Origin: Nereocystis luetkeana
Taxonomy: Eukaryota; Sar; Phaeophyceae; Laminariales; Laminariaceae
DNA: 64,000 bases
Direction: 5' to 3'
Assembly: GCA_031213475.1 (NCBI GenBank)
Contig: JARUPZ010000010.1
Span: 10,153,917-10,217,916 of the forward strand
In this document: piece after piece, positions 1 through 11,276 of the stretch
Numbering within the stretch: position 1 is the first letter of the stretch
Layout: each line of letters starts with the position of its first letter
The notes under the pieces: generated by a model
What the model saw: the letters and a program-made list of their open reading frames with translations, nothing else
Told to the model about the DNA's origin: nothing
Databases searched by the model: none
Translations under genes and position numbers: made by a program

Positions 1-219
1 TTTCAAAACCATATGACTGGTTGTCCCGAATAAAACGATTAAAGTCGACTTTCCAGATCCAGTATTTTTTTCAATAGTTTAATCAAATTTGACGTTTTTA
101 AAAAACTAAAACACCGCGTTAAGAAAATGATAAGAATTGTCCAAATCCGTTGAGATTTTAGAGATCACGAACGTGCACCGATCCCAAAAAACGCAACAAG
201 TTTTTTTTTCCGGTTTATC

Positions 220-227
220 TATTAATA
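220..227. other. TA-TTAA-TA insertion relative to copy 2
   Basis: Copy 1 reads TATTAATA where copy 2 (49871-49872) has only TA, in otherwise matching sequence. The difference is exactly 6 bp: a palindromic TTAA plus a duplicated TA. It is one of eight such paired sites in the window. Confidence 0.9.
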
Positions 228-753
228 GGATAAAAGGCTCAGAGAAGAAAAACGAATGCAAAATCTCCGTGGAGACCTACGCCTAGAGCCGGGGCGTTTG
301 CCGGTGTCTTTGGATTTCTGAACAACTGCCTCCACCCCGAGTAAATTGCTCCAGTTCACATACTCAGACCATCTCCCTCACGGGAGTTTGAGGGACCCCT
401 TCGGTCAAAATAATACGTACTTGAGTCCTTTGGGGAAAATGTTTGTTGTCTGTTTAGAGCAGCAATACTATTTCTGGTACAATAGCGCCGTACTCAGACC
501 ATCTCTCAACCAAGGTACAGGGTTTTCGTTATGGCCTCTATAAATAGGACGTGTTGGGGTCCTTCGATTTGCAGGGGGGGGCAGACGTTGGTATGTTTGC
601 ATCACCAAACGCATTTGCTCAGCAGCAAGAGTTAGGATCATTCCGGAGCTCCTGTTTGGTGTTTTCATCTTGCCGTGGCCGTGTACGGGTAGGACGCTAC
701 GGGCGGTCGAACTAGAGGCCCAGGTAGATTATCTCACCACAGTAGCGCTATTA

Positions 754-852
754 CGGGGGACCATAGTTAATAGGACCTATGTTCTACATAAAAACCTATA
801 TATTTCACCATTTTTACTAACAATATTTGGTCCTATTAACTATGGTCCCCCG
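754..852. mobile_element. 99-bp TIR element (MITE), TA target duplication
   Basis: The element begins CGGGGGACCATAG and ends in its exact reverse complement. The inverted repeats are perfect over 24 bp and enclose about 51 bp of AT-rich DNA. TA flanks it on both sides (752-753 and 853-854), the target duplication expected of Tc1/mariner-type transposons. There is no coding capacity, so it is a non-autonomous miniature element. It was present before unit U duplicated, since copy 2 has it too. Confidence 0.85.
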
Positions 853-854
853 TA

Positions 855-2030
855 GTAGTCGTTTTCGTCGATCTCCTAATTAAAACAATATCAGCAGCCT
901 GGGAAACTTCCATTTTTCAGGCTCGTTCATGTATATGGATAGCAGAGGTATGGGGAGTCGGTTTTTGGTAAGAGACCCTCTATGTACATGATGCAAAAGG
1001 CGTTGGATTAGTCCGGCGCCTGACACACTACAAAAATATGTACATGACCTAAGCTCTCTAAAGCTGCCAAGAGGGAACTAGTATGAGCATTAGAATTGGA
1101 AAAAAAATGTTTTCGGTAGGGAGTCATAAAAGGTCCAAAATTTGCCAGAAATAGTTTTGCAACTGAAAAAAAAACGGCTTGTTTTTTTTCAAAAGCCTGC
1201 TGTGCTTTTAATTTGTTTGCCCGAAGGCGCCCCAGAGCGGTGGGTGATGGGGCAATCTTCTTGTGTGTCCGGCGCCAGACTTATCCGACGACTTTTCCAT
1301 CACGAAAAATGCCTCGGACTAAAACACAACTCTCGATACCTCTGCTACCCATAGACGAGTTTGAAGAAATGAAGTTTCTCAGGCTGTAGCTGATGTATAC
1401 TGTTTTAATGATTTGACTCAGGTTTTCGCCGACAACGCCGAGCTTTACTAGTAGTAGGCGAACCTGCTTGGGCCTTTAGTTCCACCGTCCGTCCGCAGCA
1501 TCCTACTCCGCCACAGCAGAAAGTAGGTTTGGGGTGCTACCCGTTCGTCTACTGCCCGAAATACCCGACGGGTTTACCCGGACGGGCACTACCCGTCACC
1601 TAGTCCGAGTCCGACCCAAACCCCGCCGGGTACTTTGGGCCGGGTAACCGGGTACCCAGTTAGCAACGCGTCCCCGGGCTGAGTATCCCTGACAATCGCC
1701 CCAGAAACCCTCGAAAGACGCAAGCGATCTAGCAGGACTACACTCTCACAAGCACTCGTACTAGCTTTGGAGGTACAGTGCGTGCGTCAAGATGATGAGC
1801 TCGAAGGAATCGGCCAGTAGCAGCAGGAGGGAAGCAGCTACAGCAGTACCTCTGCGGAGATTTTGTTTCGTTTACACTGTATCCACGTGTACTACAGCAG
1901 TACTTAATACTGGTATAATACGTACCTGATATACGCGTCCAGTTGTTTTATTGCTCGGTTTATAAGGAGAGGACTGGCATGTCATCGTATTAAACACGAG
2001 AGGAGCAACATACACACGAAAGCAATCCAG
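855..2030. other. No gene seen; anonymous unit U sequence
   Basis: Both strands are broken by frequent stops, and the longest open frames (about 70 codons) show no protein-like pattern. A GC-rich stretch near 1540-1650 carries repeated CGGGTA/TACCCG motifs. Nothing else was identified. Confidence 0.6.
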
Positions 2031-2361
2031 TTTTTTTTTTTTTTTTTCCATCGTCTTTGTTATCTTCCCCGTTCTGGCTCCTGCTCCCTCCTAGTCGTAA
2101 CTCAGATTCGGGTCACTAAGTAAGTAGGCTCTCCCCCCCTTTCCCCACTACGGTATTGTACGTGCTTTCCATTTTTGAGAGTTCAGCACCTTCTTCTCTC
2201 GTCGACTCCCGTCGAACTGTGCCTATGTACCCACGCTGAAATAGGCGCTCTCGATAAGTTGGTGTCAGTAGAGGATAGATAACGACACACGGAGACTCGA
2301 ACCGTCGATCTCAACCTTAGGAGTATTCAAGGTCAATCATTAGACCGCCGGGGCGACCGGC
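2031..2361 (-). mobile_element. tRNA-derived SINE
   Basis: On the minus strand the sequence starts at 2361 with a tRNA-like head. It has an A-box-like TCGCCCCGGCGG near 2355-2344 and a perfect B-box core GTTCGAGTC near 2300, at tRNA-like spacing. A pyrimidine/purine-biased body follows, ending in an A17 tail (T17 on the plus strand at 2031-2047). The anticodon arm does not fold well and differs between the two U copies, so this is not a working tRNA gene. A body fragment of the same family lies at 32277-32480. No target-site duplication was found. Confidence 0.6.
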
Positions 2362-2379
2362 TATTCATATTAAAAGAGA

Positions 2380-5300
2380 CACACAAGAGGAAGAGGAAGG
2401 AAGAAAGAAGGAGGCGTGCCCCCCCCGGAGCAGATACGATCGACAGTAGACAACACTAATGGAACAAAAGAACCAATACAACGACACAAGCAGAAAGGAC
2501 CACCAAGAGCAGGTGCGCCAACCACCAAGGCAAACAATCATGACATCTTCCATTTTGATAACGATAGGAATAAGAACGAAAGGACAGGAGGACAGAAAAA
2601 CCAAAGCGTAACAAAAGCACCTTCGAGGCAGCCGCAGCTGTTTATGGCACGAGTAGCAGAGACAAGTTCTACCCACTAATCGGCCTGGTACCTGGCTGAC
2701 CTGTCTGCCGTCTCCTTCCTGCTTTCGTCAACCGCGGTTTCCCTGTGGCCGTTGCCTCCCCTCTCCCCATCCCCTTGGATGCTCCCCACATAACGGATGC
2801 GAACGTCACTCGATTGGGTAGCCGCGCCTCGTTTTGCCGCGCCACGGCCCCTGCAAAGAAGAGCCGTCGTTGCAATGCTCAATCCGACTTGTCATCTTCG
2901 GGTCTCGGTCGCGTAATTTTTTGTTTTGCTCCGTGCGGGGCCATATGGTTGTACACACTGCTGTACCAGTATATGCATGCTGAACAATAGAAATAAAAAA
3001 ACTTGCTACCAATGACAAATCACCACCACGCGTCGCAGACAGGATGGCGGGGAGCGAGGCGGGGCGTTGCCCCACCCCGTACCCCATTCGCTGACAGCTC
3101 CGTGTGCGTGCCAAGCATTGCCTCTCCGACTCCGTGAATTATTGACAGGATGGATTTTTACAGCGTTTACAGCAACCAGACCAGAGTGGATCTGCCTGCC
3201 CTGCCGTTCATGCCGCCACATGCAGACAGCGCTTATGCAGAAGAACGAGTATTAGTATATAGCGGCAGTAGTAATGGTTTTAGTAGTAGTAGTAGTAGTA
3301 GTAGTAGTAGCGTAGTAGTAGTCTTAGGAGTCTTCTAGAGGTGTTCTCCTCCGAGCACTCGCGGCCATCGAGTACTCGCCGAAGCTGGGGGGGAAACCGG
3401 TGTACTCGCGAACGTTTGCGGCTATTGTTGGAGCGTAGCCGAGTACCCGCAGTTCCGACTACCCGGGTACCCGGGTACCCGGGACCGTATTTGACCTTGT
3501 TCGGTTCTTAACGTGGCATTGAACAGAGAGTAATTGGTAACGCTGCGGGGGCAACCTTTGACGGGAAACGTGCGGCAATGATCTACATGTATATTCCATA
3601 AACAGACCACAAGGTACTACGTACTGTACCCCATATTGACTAGTTTCTGTTGTGTTTTTTTTTCCCGAGAAGAATTTTTCTACTCCAGAGTTGTTGGAGC
3701 CTGTGCTGTGACCGCGGACTGAATTTTTGGCGACCAGTTAATATGATAACAATCAACACCAGCATCTCAACTGTACATACCTGGTATGTGTTATCGTGTG
3801 TTCAAAGCAGACGGATCAGGCATGATCGATGCTTAGAATAAGGTAGAGAGCGAATTCGATGCGCTACGCGCGTCGCGTGCAATGCTCTGTCGCTTGGCCA
3901 AGTCTCTGAATCCGACCGTGATTCGAGTAAAAGCAACCGTCCTCCTGTTGGTTGGCACGTTTTCATTCGATTGTATTGAGCCGCTGAGTATATGCACGAT
4001 TGACTACCATGACCACCGATGTTTGTCATGGCGGTGGCGGTGCTGTGTGTTCGTTTAGGGTGGGTACCTGTATCTCTCGATCGCCACTGGGGTCCTGAGC
4101 AACCGCTGATTTTTCCTGGTGATTTAGCCTCATTTTTCTGTGACAGGACCACTTTACGGTCCTCTCCACTCCATTAGTGTGTATATTACTATCACTATTC
4201 GTAATGACCTACCACCCTGCCGCCATTTGTGTAACCTGATTTTCAGACGTACTCAAACTCAGATTTAGGGTACTTTCTGACCCACTACGGAAGTGCTCTC
4301 TTATAGACTACGATGCAAGATGACGTCGTGTGCAGTACCGCGAGAACATGGGAAGAGCTCTTACTTGCACTATTTAATATCGTCCACGCTGCTGTTGGTG
4401 ACTGCTGCATGACCGGCATGGGCACGGACGACGCGGTGGACCACTACAGTAGTAGTTTAGTAGCGACCTCAACCGATAGAGCTGAATACAAGGATGGAGA
4501 TGCAGGAAAGCACAGCGGTGACCGCAATCCGGCAAATGGATCGTATGCTTTAGTTTATCGCCAGGGGCCGGGCGCAATAAGACGAACCGAGGGCACCGTG
4601 GCAACATGTAGGCAGCGCAGGCGTTTGACCTATGGGACACTCTTGGGAGATATATCATGGCCCGTACGTACTTAGTCATGTATATACAATAGCGAGACAT
4701 ACTGACAGCCTTGTTGTGATCAATCAACATGCGGCCTACCTTTACGAGTATTCGACGCCCTCCGCTGTTGCCCCGCTGCGCCCCCTGCGCCCGCTGCACA
4801 CACCGTCGGTCGTACCGCGCCGCAAAGGGGGAGCTCGACACGGAAGGTGAAGGCAATACTTCTGCCAAGACGGTGGTGGCCCGAGTGAAAGGTGTGTTTT
4901 TCTTAAGAGAGAGAGGGAAAGAGAGAGAGAGAGAGAGGCGATCGTCGTGTCGTGTTGACCCACGCAAGAGAAAAAACGCTTTACAAACTCTTACAAGTAA
5001 GGTTTTAGCGACGCAACGCAGTAGACGGTATCATACCAGGTGCCTGGTACCAGATGTACTGTTTGTACGAGAGCAATGAGTCAGCGCCCACGATTGAGTA
5101 CAATACGAAACAGATGAGGGTGTAAAACGTGACCCAGCCGCCTGGCCAGTAGTACTATGAAAAGGCATGATAACACCTAGCCGCCGACGTCAGTCAACTA
5201 CCGGTAGCTGAAGGCTTTTCAACCAATCGCTCCCTGCAAAAATCACCGCCAGATCTCTCGGGTTATATGACAAACACATGTGCAATTTCCGACACCAGAA

Positions 5301-6802
5301 AAATAGTACCGGAATATATTGTTGGATCGCCCAGTATTCTTATTGTCTTGAGCGATCCTTCGCCGTAGCAACAGCAGCAGCAATAATATGTACCAGGTGT
5401 AGATGCAAAGGCCCTGCTGCTGACGCCCCATCATTAAAACAAAGAGATTCCAAGACCGTTGAACAATGGAAGGGTCGGGTGAATACATCATTTACTCGTC
5501 GTCTAGAAAATACGCGGCTCTCAATATTTGAGGACCGACGACGACAGGGTTGTAAAACAATCGAGAGCAGCTCCGTGTTGGTGCGATACCGCGAGAGGCA
5601 GGTATTCAAGGAGTGCAGCTGTTCGTAACAAAGGTAACCATAGCGCGTCGCGGCGAAGAGGTCCCTTGTATTTCAGCGTCCCTTATCAGAGCTTTCCCCG
5701 CTTGAAAGGGTCCGGTCGTTCAAGGGACTACAACAGGGGTCCGGGACAACGGCATGCAGAGTAGGGAACGGGGAGACGGCGCACGGTGGTAAACCCCTAG
5801 TCCAAAGTCAACATGTGGCACTTGGGAGTATCTAACTAGCCTTCTAGCAATCTTTGTAGTGTTGTTCGAGCGGAATAAAGCGTGTTGGCCCATTGGGGTT
5901 CCTCTGGGAGTGTGGCGTTCTAGGAAACATGATGCGCAGATGTGAGAGGTCCCGTCCATGCCTTTTTCCGTTATCGACGGGTCCCTTTCAAGGGGTTAAC
6001 CAGCTGTGTACCTGGTGCATACTCGTACCGTGTATATTATTGCGGCGTACAGTACGTTAATACGATGGTCCCGCTCCGCTGTATACGTAGCACGTATTGC
6101 GTTGGCTCCTACCGAGCAGAGAGGAGGCAGAGCGACAAACCCTTGAAGGTCCCGAAGGGAGCAATGGTAGTTTGCACGGCACGGAGGGAGCTCATATCAC
6201 GAAACATAACATACCATGGTATACGTGTCAGCGGTTGTTGGGAGAGCGCGTTCGGACGTGGGGTAATATCATACCAGGTACGTATCAGCCTGGACCAACG
6301 GACTAGCGTATTGCCCTGGACCAACGGGTCAACGTATGAGTTGAGAGTACACGCTGGGGGGGTGCAAATGTTGGTTCCGATATACATTTTTTCTCGATCC
6401 GGTGTCCGAAGTGTCACACCCGAGTTTATCTCAACCGGCGAAGTGCTGCAAAGCTCTGGTGGCTTTCCGCACCGCGAGCAGTACAAATAGTAGCAGGAGA
6501 ATGATACTAGGTAACTGGCACGATTTCTACAGTCCTATAGCTCCAGAAACTAAAACAGGTACACTGTGGGGAGCGGTGCTCAAGGGTATTTCATCTCTGG
6601 CATTGCGTGACAGCAGCAAATTTGGATACCCGGTACCTGATACATACTATTAATGGTAGAGATTGGTACCAGATAAAAATATGGTCAACAGCGGTTTTTG
6701 GAATCCAGTGCGGCGCATCCCCCACCCCGCACACCCAACACTCACACACGGCAAACACACGACACGGTGTATCTCGCATGCCCCACACGCCACCACTCCA
6801 AC
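2380..6802. other. No gene identified; several modest open frames, (TAG)n and (GA)n tracts
   Basis: Open frames of 100-197 codons occur (for example near 4374-4967 minus and 5942-6490 plus). They have no recognisable motif, and the changes between the two U copies do not favour synonymous positions. A GA-rich stretch lies at 2384-2414, (TAG)n at 3279-3322 and (GA)n at 4905-4937. TACCWGGTA sites are at 3778 and 6272. No RNA gene was recognised. Confidence 0.5.
3676..3723 (+). mobile_element. Short stub resembling the LINE 3' end
   Basis: About 45 bp (CTCCAGAG..TTGGAGCCTG..CGCGGACTGAA) closely match the last bases before the repeat tail of the LINEs at 38247-38294 and, inverted, near 41580-41640. 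This is either an extreme 5' truncation of a LINE insertion or a non-autonomous element that borrowed the LINE tail. It is present in both U copies. Confidence 0.5.
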
Positions 6803-6973
6803 ATGAGCCAAGCGGTGGCTTTCGTCGATGACGTGGATGCGGCAAAGGACGATAGCAGCAGCTCAGGCGAGCAATCCTTGTTGAGTCGGACAGAAGGCGC
6901 CGGCCCCGAGTCAAAAGCAAAACGACCCAGTCGGTCACTACGATCCCAACCTCACGCATGCCGTTGTGTATAG
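6803..6973 (+). CDS. Candidate small ORF or first exon, unknown function
   Basis: An ATG-initiated frame of 56 codons begins MSQAVAFVDDVDAAKD and ends RCV before TAG. It is acidic then basic, serine-rich and predicted soluble. The copy in unit U copy 2 (56458-56625) differs by a clean one-codon deletion and about four substitutions, one of them synonymous, so the frame survives. That is weak support for coding. No domain was recognised and no partner exon was placed. It could equally be chance open sequence. Confidence 0.3.
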   Translation: MSQAVAFVDDVDAAKDDSSSSGEQSLLSRTEGAGPESKAKRPSRSLRSQPHACRCV

Positions 6974-8156
6974 AGTATATGCTTACGCGTCAAATATTGC
7001 ACTGACCGCCGCAAAATCCCCACGTATCTTGTACGCTTTCACTGATTGCCCGATACCAGGTATTTCTTTACCACTTATTTTTCACCATTCCAAGGGATTT
7101 TTTTCCCCCTCATTGCAGGTGCAATATTTACTGTAGTACCGTGGCTTGGTCCCTGTAAAATTGACTGCTGTTGTACGAGTACACCGTACACGAGGCTCTC
7201 GCTATGTAACAAATCGCGCTGGTGGGTATTTGTAACTACCGTCAACCGTGTGCGTGCGATGCTGCGAGCTTCGATATATCTTCTCTTCGATATCTCGGTC
7301 TCGCCGTCGCAAACGCTTCCTCTCGACTACCTCCCTAGGCGGGTCGCCTTTAGCCTCTTCCACCCCGTCCACCTTGCCTCGTCTGGATACGAATATAGTA
7401 CAGCAGCGAGCGCAGCAGCAGTTTTGATACAGCAGTACAATACGGCAACCAACAAAAAAACGGCTTAAGAACGCCAGATACCATGTACCTTTCTTTTCGC
7501 GGGTTGATTACTTACCAGACTAGTAGCTGCAGTAGGTGTAGTTGTTGTATTACGGCAGTAATACTGCTGTACAATGGTACGAGGTGCGTACCAGTCTGCT
7601 CAGAAGCGAGCCTGGAAGAGATTGTATGCGTATATAGATATCATACATAAATACATAGACTACTAAAAGTACGTCGTACTGCTGTATACTGCTTGTATGT
7701 ATCCAAGAACTGAGTTTCTCTACAGTATAATGAGCATTCATAGGCTTGGATCAGTACTCAAACGATAATCGACGACACGAAGTAGGGTCGGGACAAGAAA
7801 ACCCCGACAGAAGCACCCACTACCAGTATCCAAACTCCAAAAACATCACTCACGATGCTGACAATCAATGTGTTTCACGCTGTTCGTTGAAAATCTCAAT
7901 CTAAAACGAGTAAAAATCCCTCAATTCCCAAACAGAATTCCCGAAAACAAATAAAAAGAGTTCCAAAACTTCATGTTACTGCTCTAGGGATTAATACGCC
8001 GTTATAGGTGCCGCTCACTACAAACCTCACCAAAAACAATCCTTTATGAAACATCAACATGTCTTTCTATAGGCTGTGGTAGAAGTAGAACCAGGTACCA
8101 ATTATTAAGGTGCGTAGAAGAAGAACAAGCGAGAGGTGTATTCCGTCCGCTTTCTT

Positions 8157-8290
8157 ATGAATCAATCTGGGGCCCCATCAAGGCTCCCATTCGAAAATAT
8201 AGGAAATACACAACCCGCCGCATCTCCGCAGAGCTCATACAGTTACACATAGTCGACCTTGACGTAAGTATCCATACAATCCTACATACT
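8157..8290 (+). repeat. Diverged inverted pair, arm 1
   Basis: This stretch matches the reverse complement of 10455-10570 over about 115 bp, with several substitutions and a short indel. One frame reads TTRRISAELIQLHIVDLD here and TRRISVEPIQLHLVELD in the partner. The differences are partly conservative (I/L, D/E). Arm 1 also has a consensus splice donor GTAAGT just after the shared peptide. It may be a remnant of duplicated coding sequence or simply an old repeat. Confidence 0.45.
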
Positions 8291-9255
8291 GCTCCGACTA
8301 TTAGTGCTACTGCTACGACTACTACTAAGAACACTAACAGTTCTGCCTTGACGAGGCAGAGATACGCGCACCGAGTGCAGTAGTACGTAACGAATGACAC
8401 AAACTACGAAACTACACCAGGACACAGGCAGGCTGGTTGAAGGAAAATGCCCCAAATGGTGTCCGCCACGAATGCCGCATGCAATAGCTACTTGGATGCT
8501 ACACATTTAGAAATATCATACTGACCGCCATGAACAGCGAAAGAGGACGACATAGGCAGATTTGGTTTTAAGGACCTAGGGCTGGCGCTAGCCGGCGAAT
8601 GTGTGCCCCTACCGACCACAGGCCTTAAAAAAGGCTGTCAGGAGTTTTGGCAGGAAGAAGCACTTACTTTTCATGAACGAGTCGGTTTCAGGTCCTCCAA
8701 GGCATGGCTGCAAAAATAGTTCGCGCATATATACGAAGAATATTGGCTGGGTGGGGCCAATCGCAAGACATGTTCAATACCCAAAGTTGATCCTACAATG
8801 AAATATCGTATTTTGTACACCCGTACCAAACAGAATTGACAAAGTTCACGCCACTTGTTGGAGCTGTGTGATTTTGTTCACACGTGTTCTATTAGCCCTT
8901 GCCAAATCGCCAACGAAAGGGGTTTAGTGTGTTTACCAGGTATGTATTTTCGCCGTAAAATTGGGATCCCCCAAGACCCAAACAGAATAATCACTAGCGC
9001 CAAATTACCTCACAAAAAATATACCTGGACTGTTTCTTTTAAACTATAGAGGCATCTGTTAACGGCTTGGCAGGGGCGCGTTATAGAATACGTGCAAAAA
9101 AACAGAATCTATCTCCAAAACACGGCGTCGACTTGCGACGCTAAAAAAAACGAATGCGGCTTGAATCAGCCTGTAGATAGTGGTGGAGAGGTGGCAAATG
9201 ATGGAGATGCACATATCGTGTATATAGGTATAATTTGAAGAAAAAAACAGCTGTA

Positions 9256-9278
9256 TGATCGAGGATATCCTCGAACGA
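9256..9278. repeat. 23-bp TA-flanked palindrome
   Basis: A 23-bp near-palindrome with a perfect 16-bp core TCGAGGATATCCTCGA, flanked by TA at 9254-9255 and 9279-9280. It belongs to the size series of TA-flanked palindromes seen across the window. A TACCTGGTA site follows at 9289. Confidence 0.5.
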
Positions 9279-9756
9279 TACATTTATGTACCTGGTACAT
9301 AACAAGCGCGAAAATCGAAGGTTATGTTCTGTAGGGTATGTACAAAACCATACCGGGGGTATTTTCCCGGGTACTTCCCGTACCCAGAACTTCTGGTTCG
9401 TAGCCTCAGGCAACGGTAGCGCAGACTGCACGGCAGTCTGTGGATGTAGTTTCAGGTCATGTATTATTGGCCTCCCACAGAGTAGGGGCAGAGAAAAAGT
9501 GAGCCTTGTGCGTCACCACGTACAACCTCAGATGTCAAGAGTCACATAATCCACAATAGGCACAGGTACCCACCGGTACGTAACTGTCGTTTGAAGAGAC
9601 CAAACGAACACCCTCCCTGGCTCTTTACATAACAGTGACGAACGAAAATATACAGAACGTAAGCCCTTGGCCTACATCAACCACGGAGTGATGACAAGAG
9701 GAAACTCACCCCGACGACGGCAAGCTAAAACCTCCCCCTCAATCCCACACAAACTA

Positions 9757-9780
9757 CTGCAATCGCGGGAAAGATTGCAG
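9757..9780. repeat. 24-bp TA-flanked hairpin
   Basis: CTGCAATC, an 8-bp spacer, then GATTGCAG: perfect 8-bp arms, flanked by TA on each side (9755-9756 and 9781-9782). With the TA included the stem is at least 11 bp. It looks like a minimal TIR element or an excision remnant. Also present in unit U copy 2. Confidence 0.55.
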
Positions 9781-9809
9781 TAGTCGCACCAAAAAAATAA
9801 AAACTAAGC

Positions 9810-11276
9810 CGAAAAATATCATGCCAGAGATCGCGAGTTTCCCCCGACAAAAACATTATTTCTGTCTCTTCCTACCACCGCCATAGATACACATATTGTA
9901 ACCGTAAACGCGAGATAGTATACATCCCTTTTCACACAGAAGGTATCAGGAACTAAAATTACCCGAAATATAGTCGCTTGTGATACAGAATAAACCCGAA
10001 AATACTCCTATTTTCTGTAGTATTTTGTCTCGATGTCCTGGATCATTTGATACAAGTATTGAATTTTTGGATGAGGCCTTCTGCGCGGCAGGGGTCCTCG
10101 TCCGGCATGTCGCCCCGCGATGAGTGGACGAGCGCACCGGCTGCTCTGCGCGGGGCTAGTACCTGCAAATGGACCCAAGTTACGACGTCGTTGTGTTAAT
10201 TACTGGGAGAGTGCTGTTACAGCCAGTATCGTTCATAATCTTCTTTTCTATTCGGGCTTGAGGTAGTTGAAGGGGTTCCGTGTTGCACAGCAGGGACGCA
10301 GCTGTTTGGATCTACATTGGATGTTTTTGTTATGTTTCCGGAGTGGTTGCACTGTTTCTTGTAGAGTCACATCATGAGGATTTAAGATGAATGAGTGCGG
10401 ATCTGGTACGGCATAGACACTAGTATGAGAATGTCGCAAGCAGGGGCAGGGGGGCTGTAAGATGTTCTGGGTGCTTGCGTCAAGCTCGACTAGATGTAAC
10501 TGTATGGGTTCTACGGATATGCGGCGGGTAAGTGTATTTCCCGCTTTGTGGGGTCCCAAATTGATTCGCATGAGAAAAGAAGGGGTGCATCCTATCTCTC
10601 TTGTTTTTCTTCTGCTGACCTTGAGAGAGCAAATCCCGTAACGTATGAAACAGGGCACATGTTTTCCTCTTGTATATTGTTGTTGGTTTTCGGAAAATTC
10701 ACTTGATAACTCCGCTGAGACGTATGAGATGGCTTAATATGTCTTGAGGAAAGCAAAGATCCGTCCCTACAGCCTGTTTGCTGCCAGGTACCAGGTATGC
10801 ATGTGGTAAGCACACACATATGCTGCACCCGTATGCTGCTTTACCGAGGCAGCTGCAGCCAAGCCAGCACCGTCACACGCTCATGACTATACGAGACACG
10901 GTAGGGAGACGACAGGAAGGGGTATGTTACTCTCGTACCTTCTACGTGCCAGTATATGAGACTGTAGCGCGAGTTCGAGCACGAGTACGATACACTTTTT
11001 CAACAACGTCTTTCATCTCGCAGTACTGCTGTACACCGCACTAAAAGTAAGATGTGTGAGAATAAAAAATGGCATCGCACGTATGAATACGAGTACAAAG
11101 CATATCTTACCTCGTATTCGTATGATATCGCCTGTACCTGCTTGTTGCTGGGTAGCCCTAAACAATGTCGAAAATAGTCCAGATTGGAGCCGTGGCGTGA
11201 GGCACCGAGGCTGAAGGACTAGCGGTGCGCTCGTGCTTTCGTCAGTAATGGCACCGCTCACTCGGTGGCTAGCTTC
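9810..11276. other. 1467-bp segment present only in unit U copy 1
   Basis: Copy 2 joins the flanking sequences directly at 59464/59465 with one base of shared sequence at the junction. The ends carry no inverted repeat and no target duplication, so a deletion from copy 2 is more likely than a transposon insertion into copy 1. It contains arm 2 of the inverted pair (10455-10570) and a TACCAGGTA site at 10789. No gene was recognised. Confidence 0.9.
10455..10570 (-). repeat. Diverged inverted pair, arm 2
   Basis: Partner of 8157-8290 on the opposite strand, lying inside the segment that unit U copy 2 lacks. The donor-like GTAAGT of arm 1 is GCAAGC here. Confidence 0.45.

Noticed and set aside
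2268-2352. A tRNA gene on the minus strand
   Set aside because: The B box is perfect, but the anticodon arm has an eight-base loop and weak stem, differs between the U copies, and is followed by a body and A tail. It is better read as the head of a SINE.
3440-3490. Tandem CCCGGGTA repeats as a telomere-like or regulatory array
   Set aside because: Only three short units, with no extension and no link to a gene.
4374-4967. A 197-codon open frame on the minus strand
   Set aside because: Low-complexity Ser/Leu stretch from a GA microsatellite and no protein-like pattern. In the copy it is broken up.
5942-6490. A 182-codon open frame conserved in both U copies
   Set aside because: The changes seen between copies all alter the protein, there is no motif, and the opposite strand is open over most of the same stretch. 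It looks like chance open sequence in a recent duplication.
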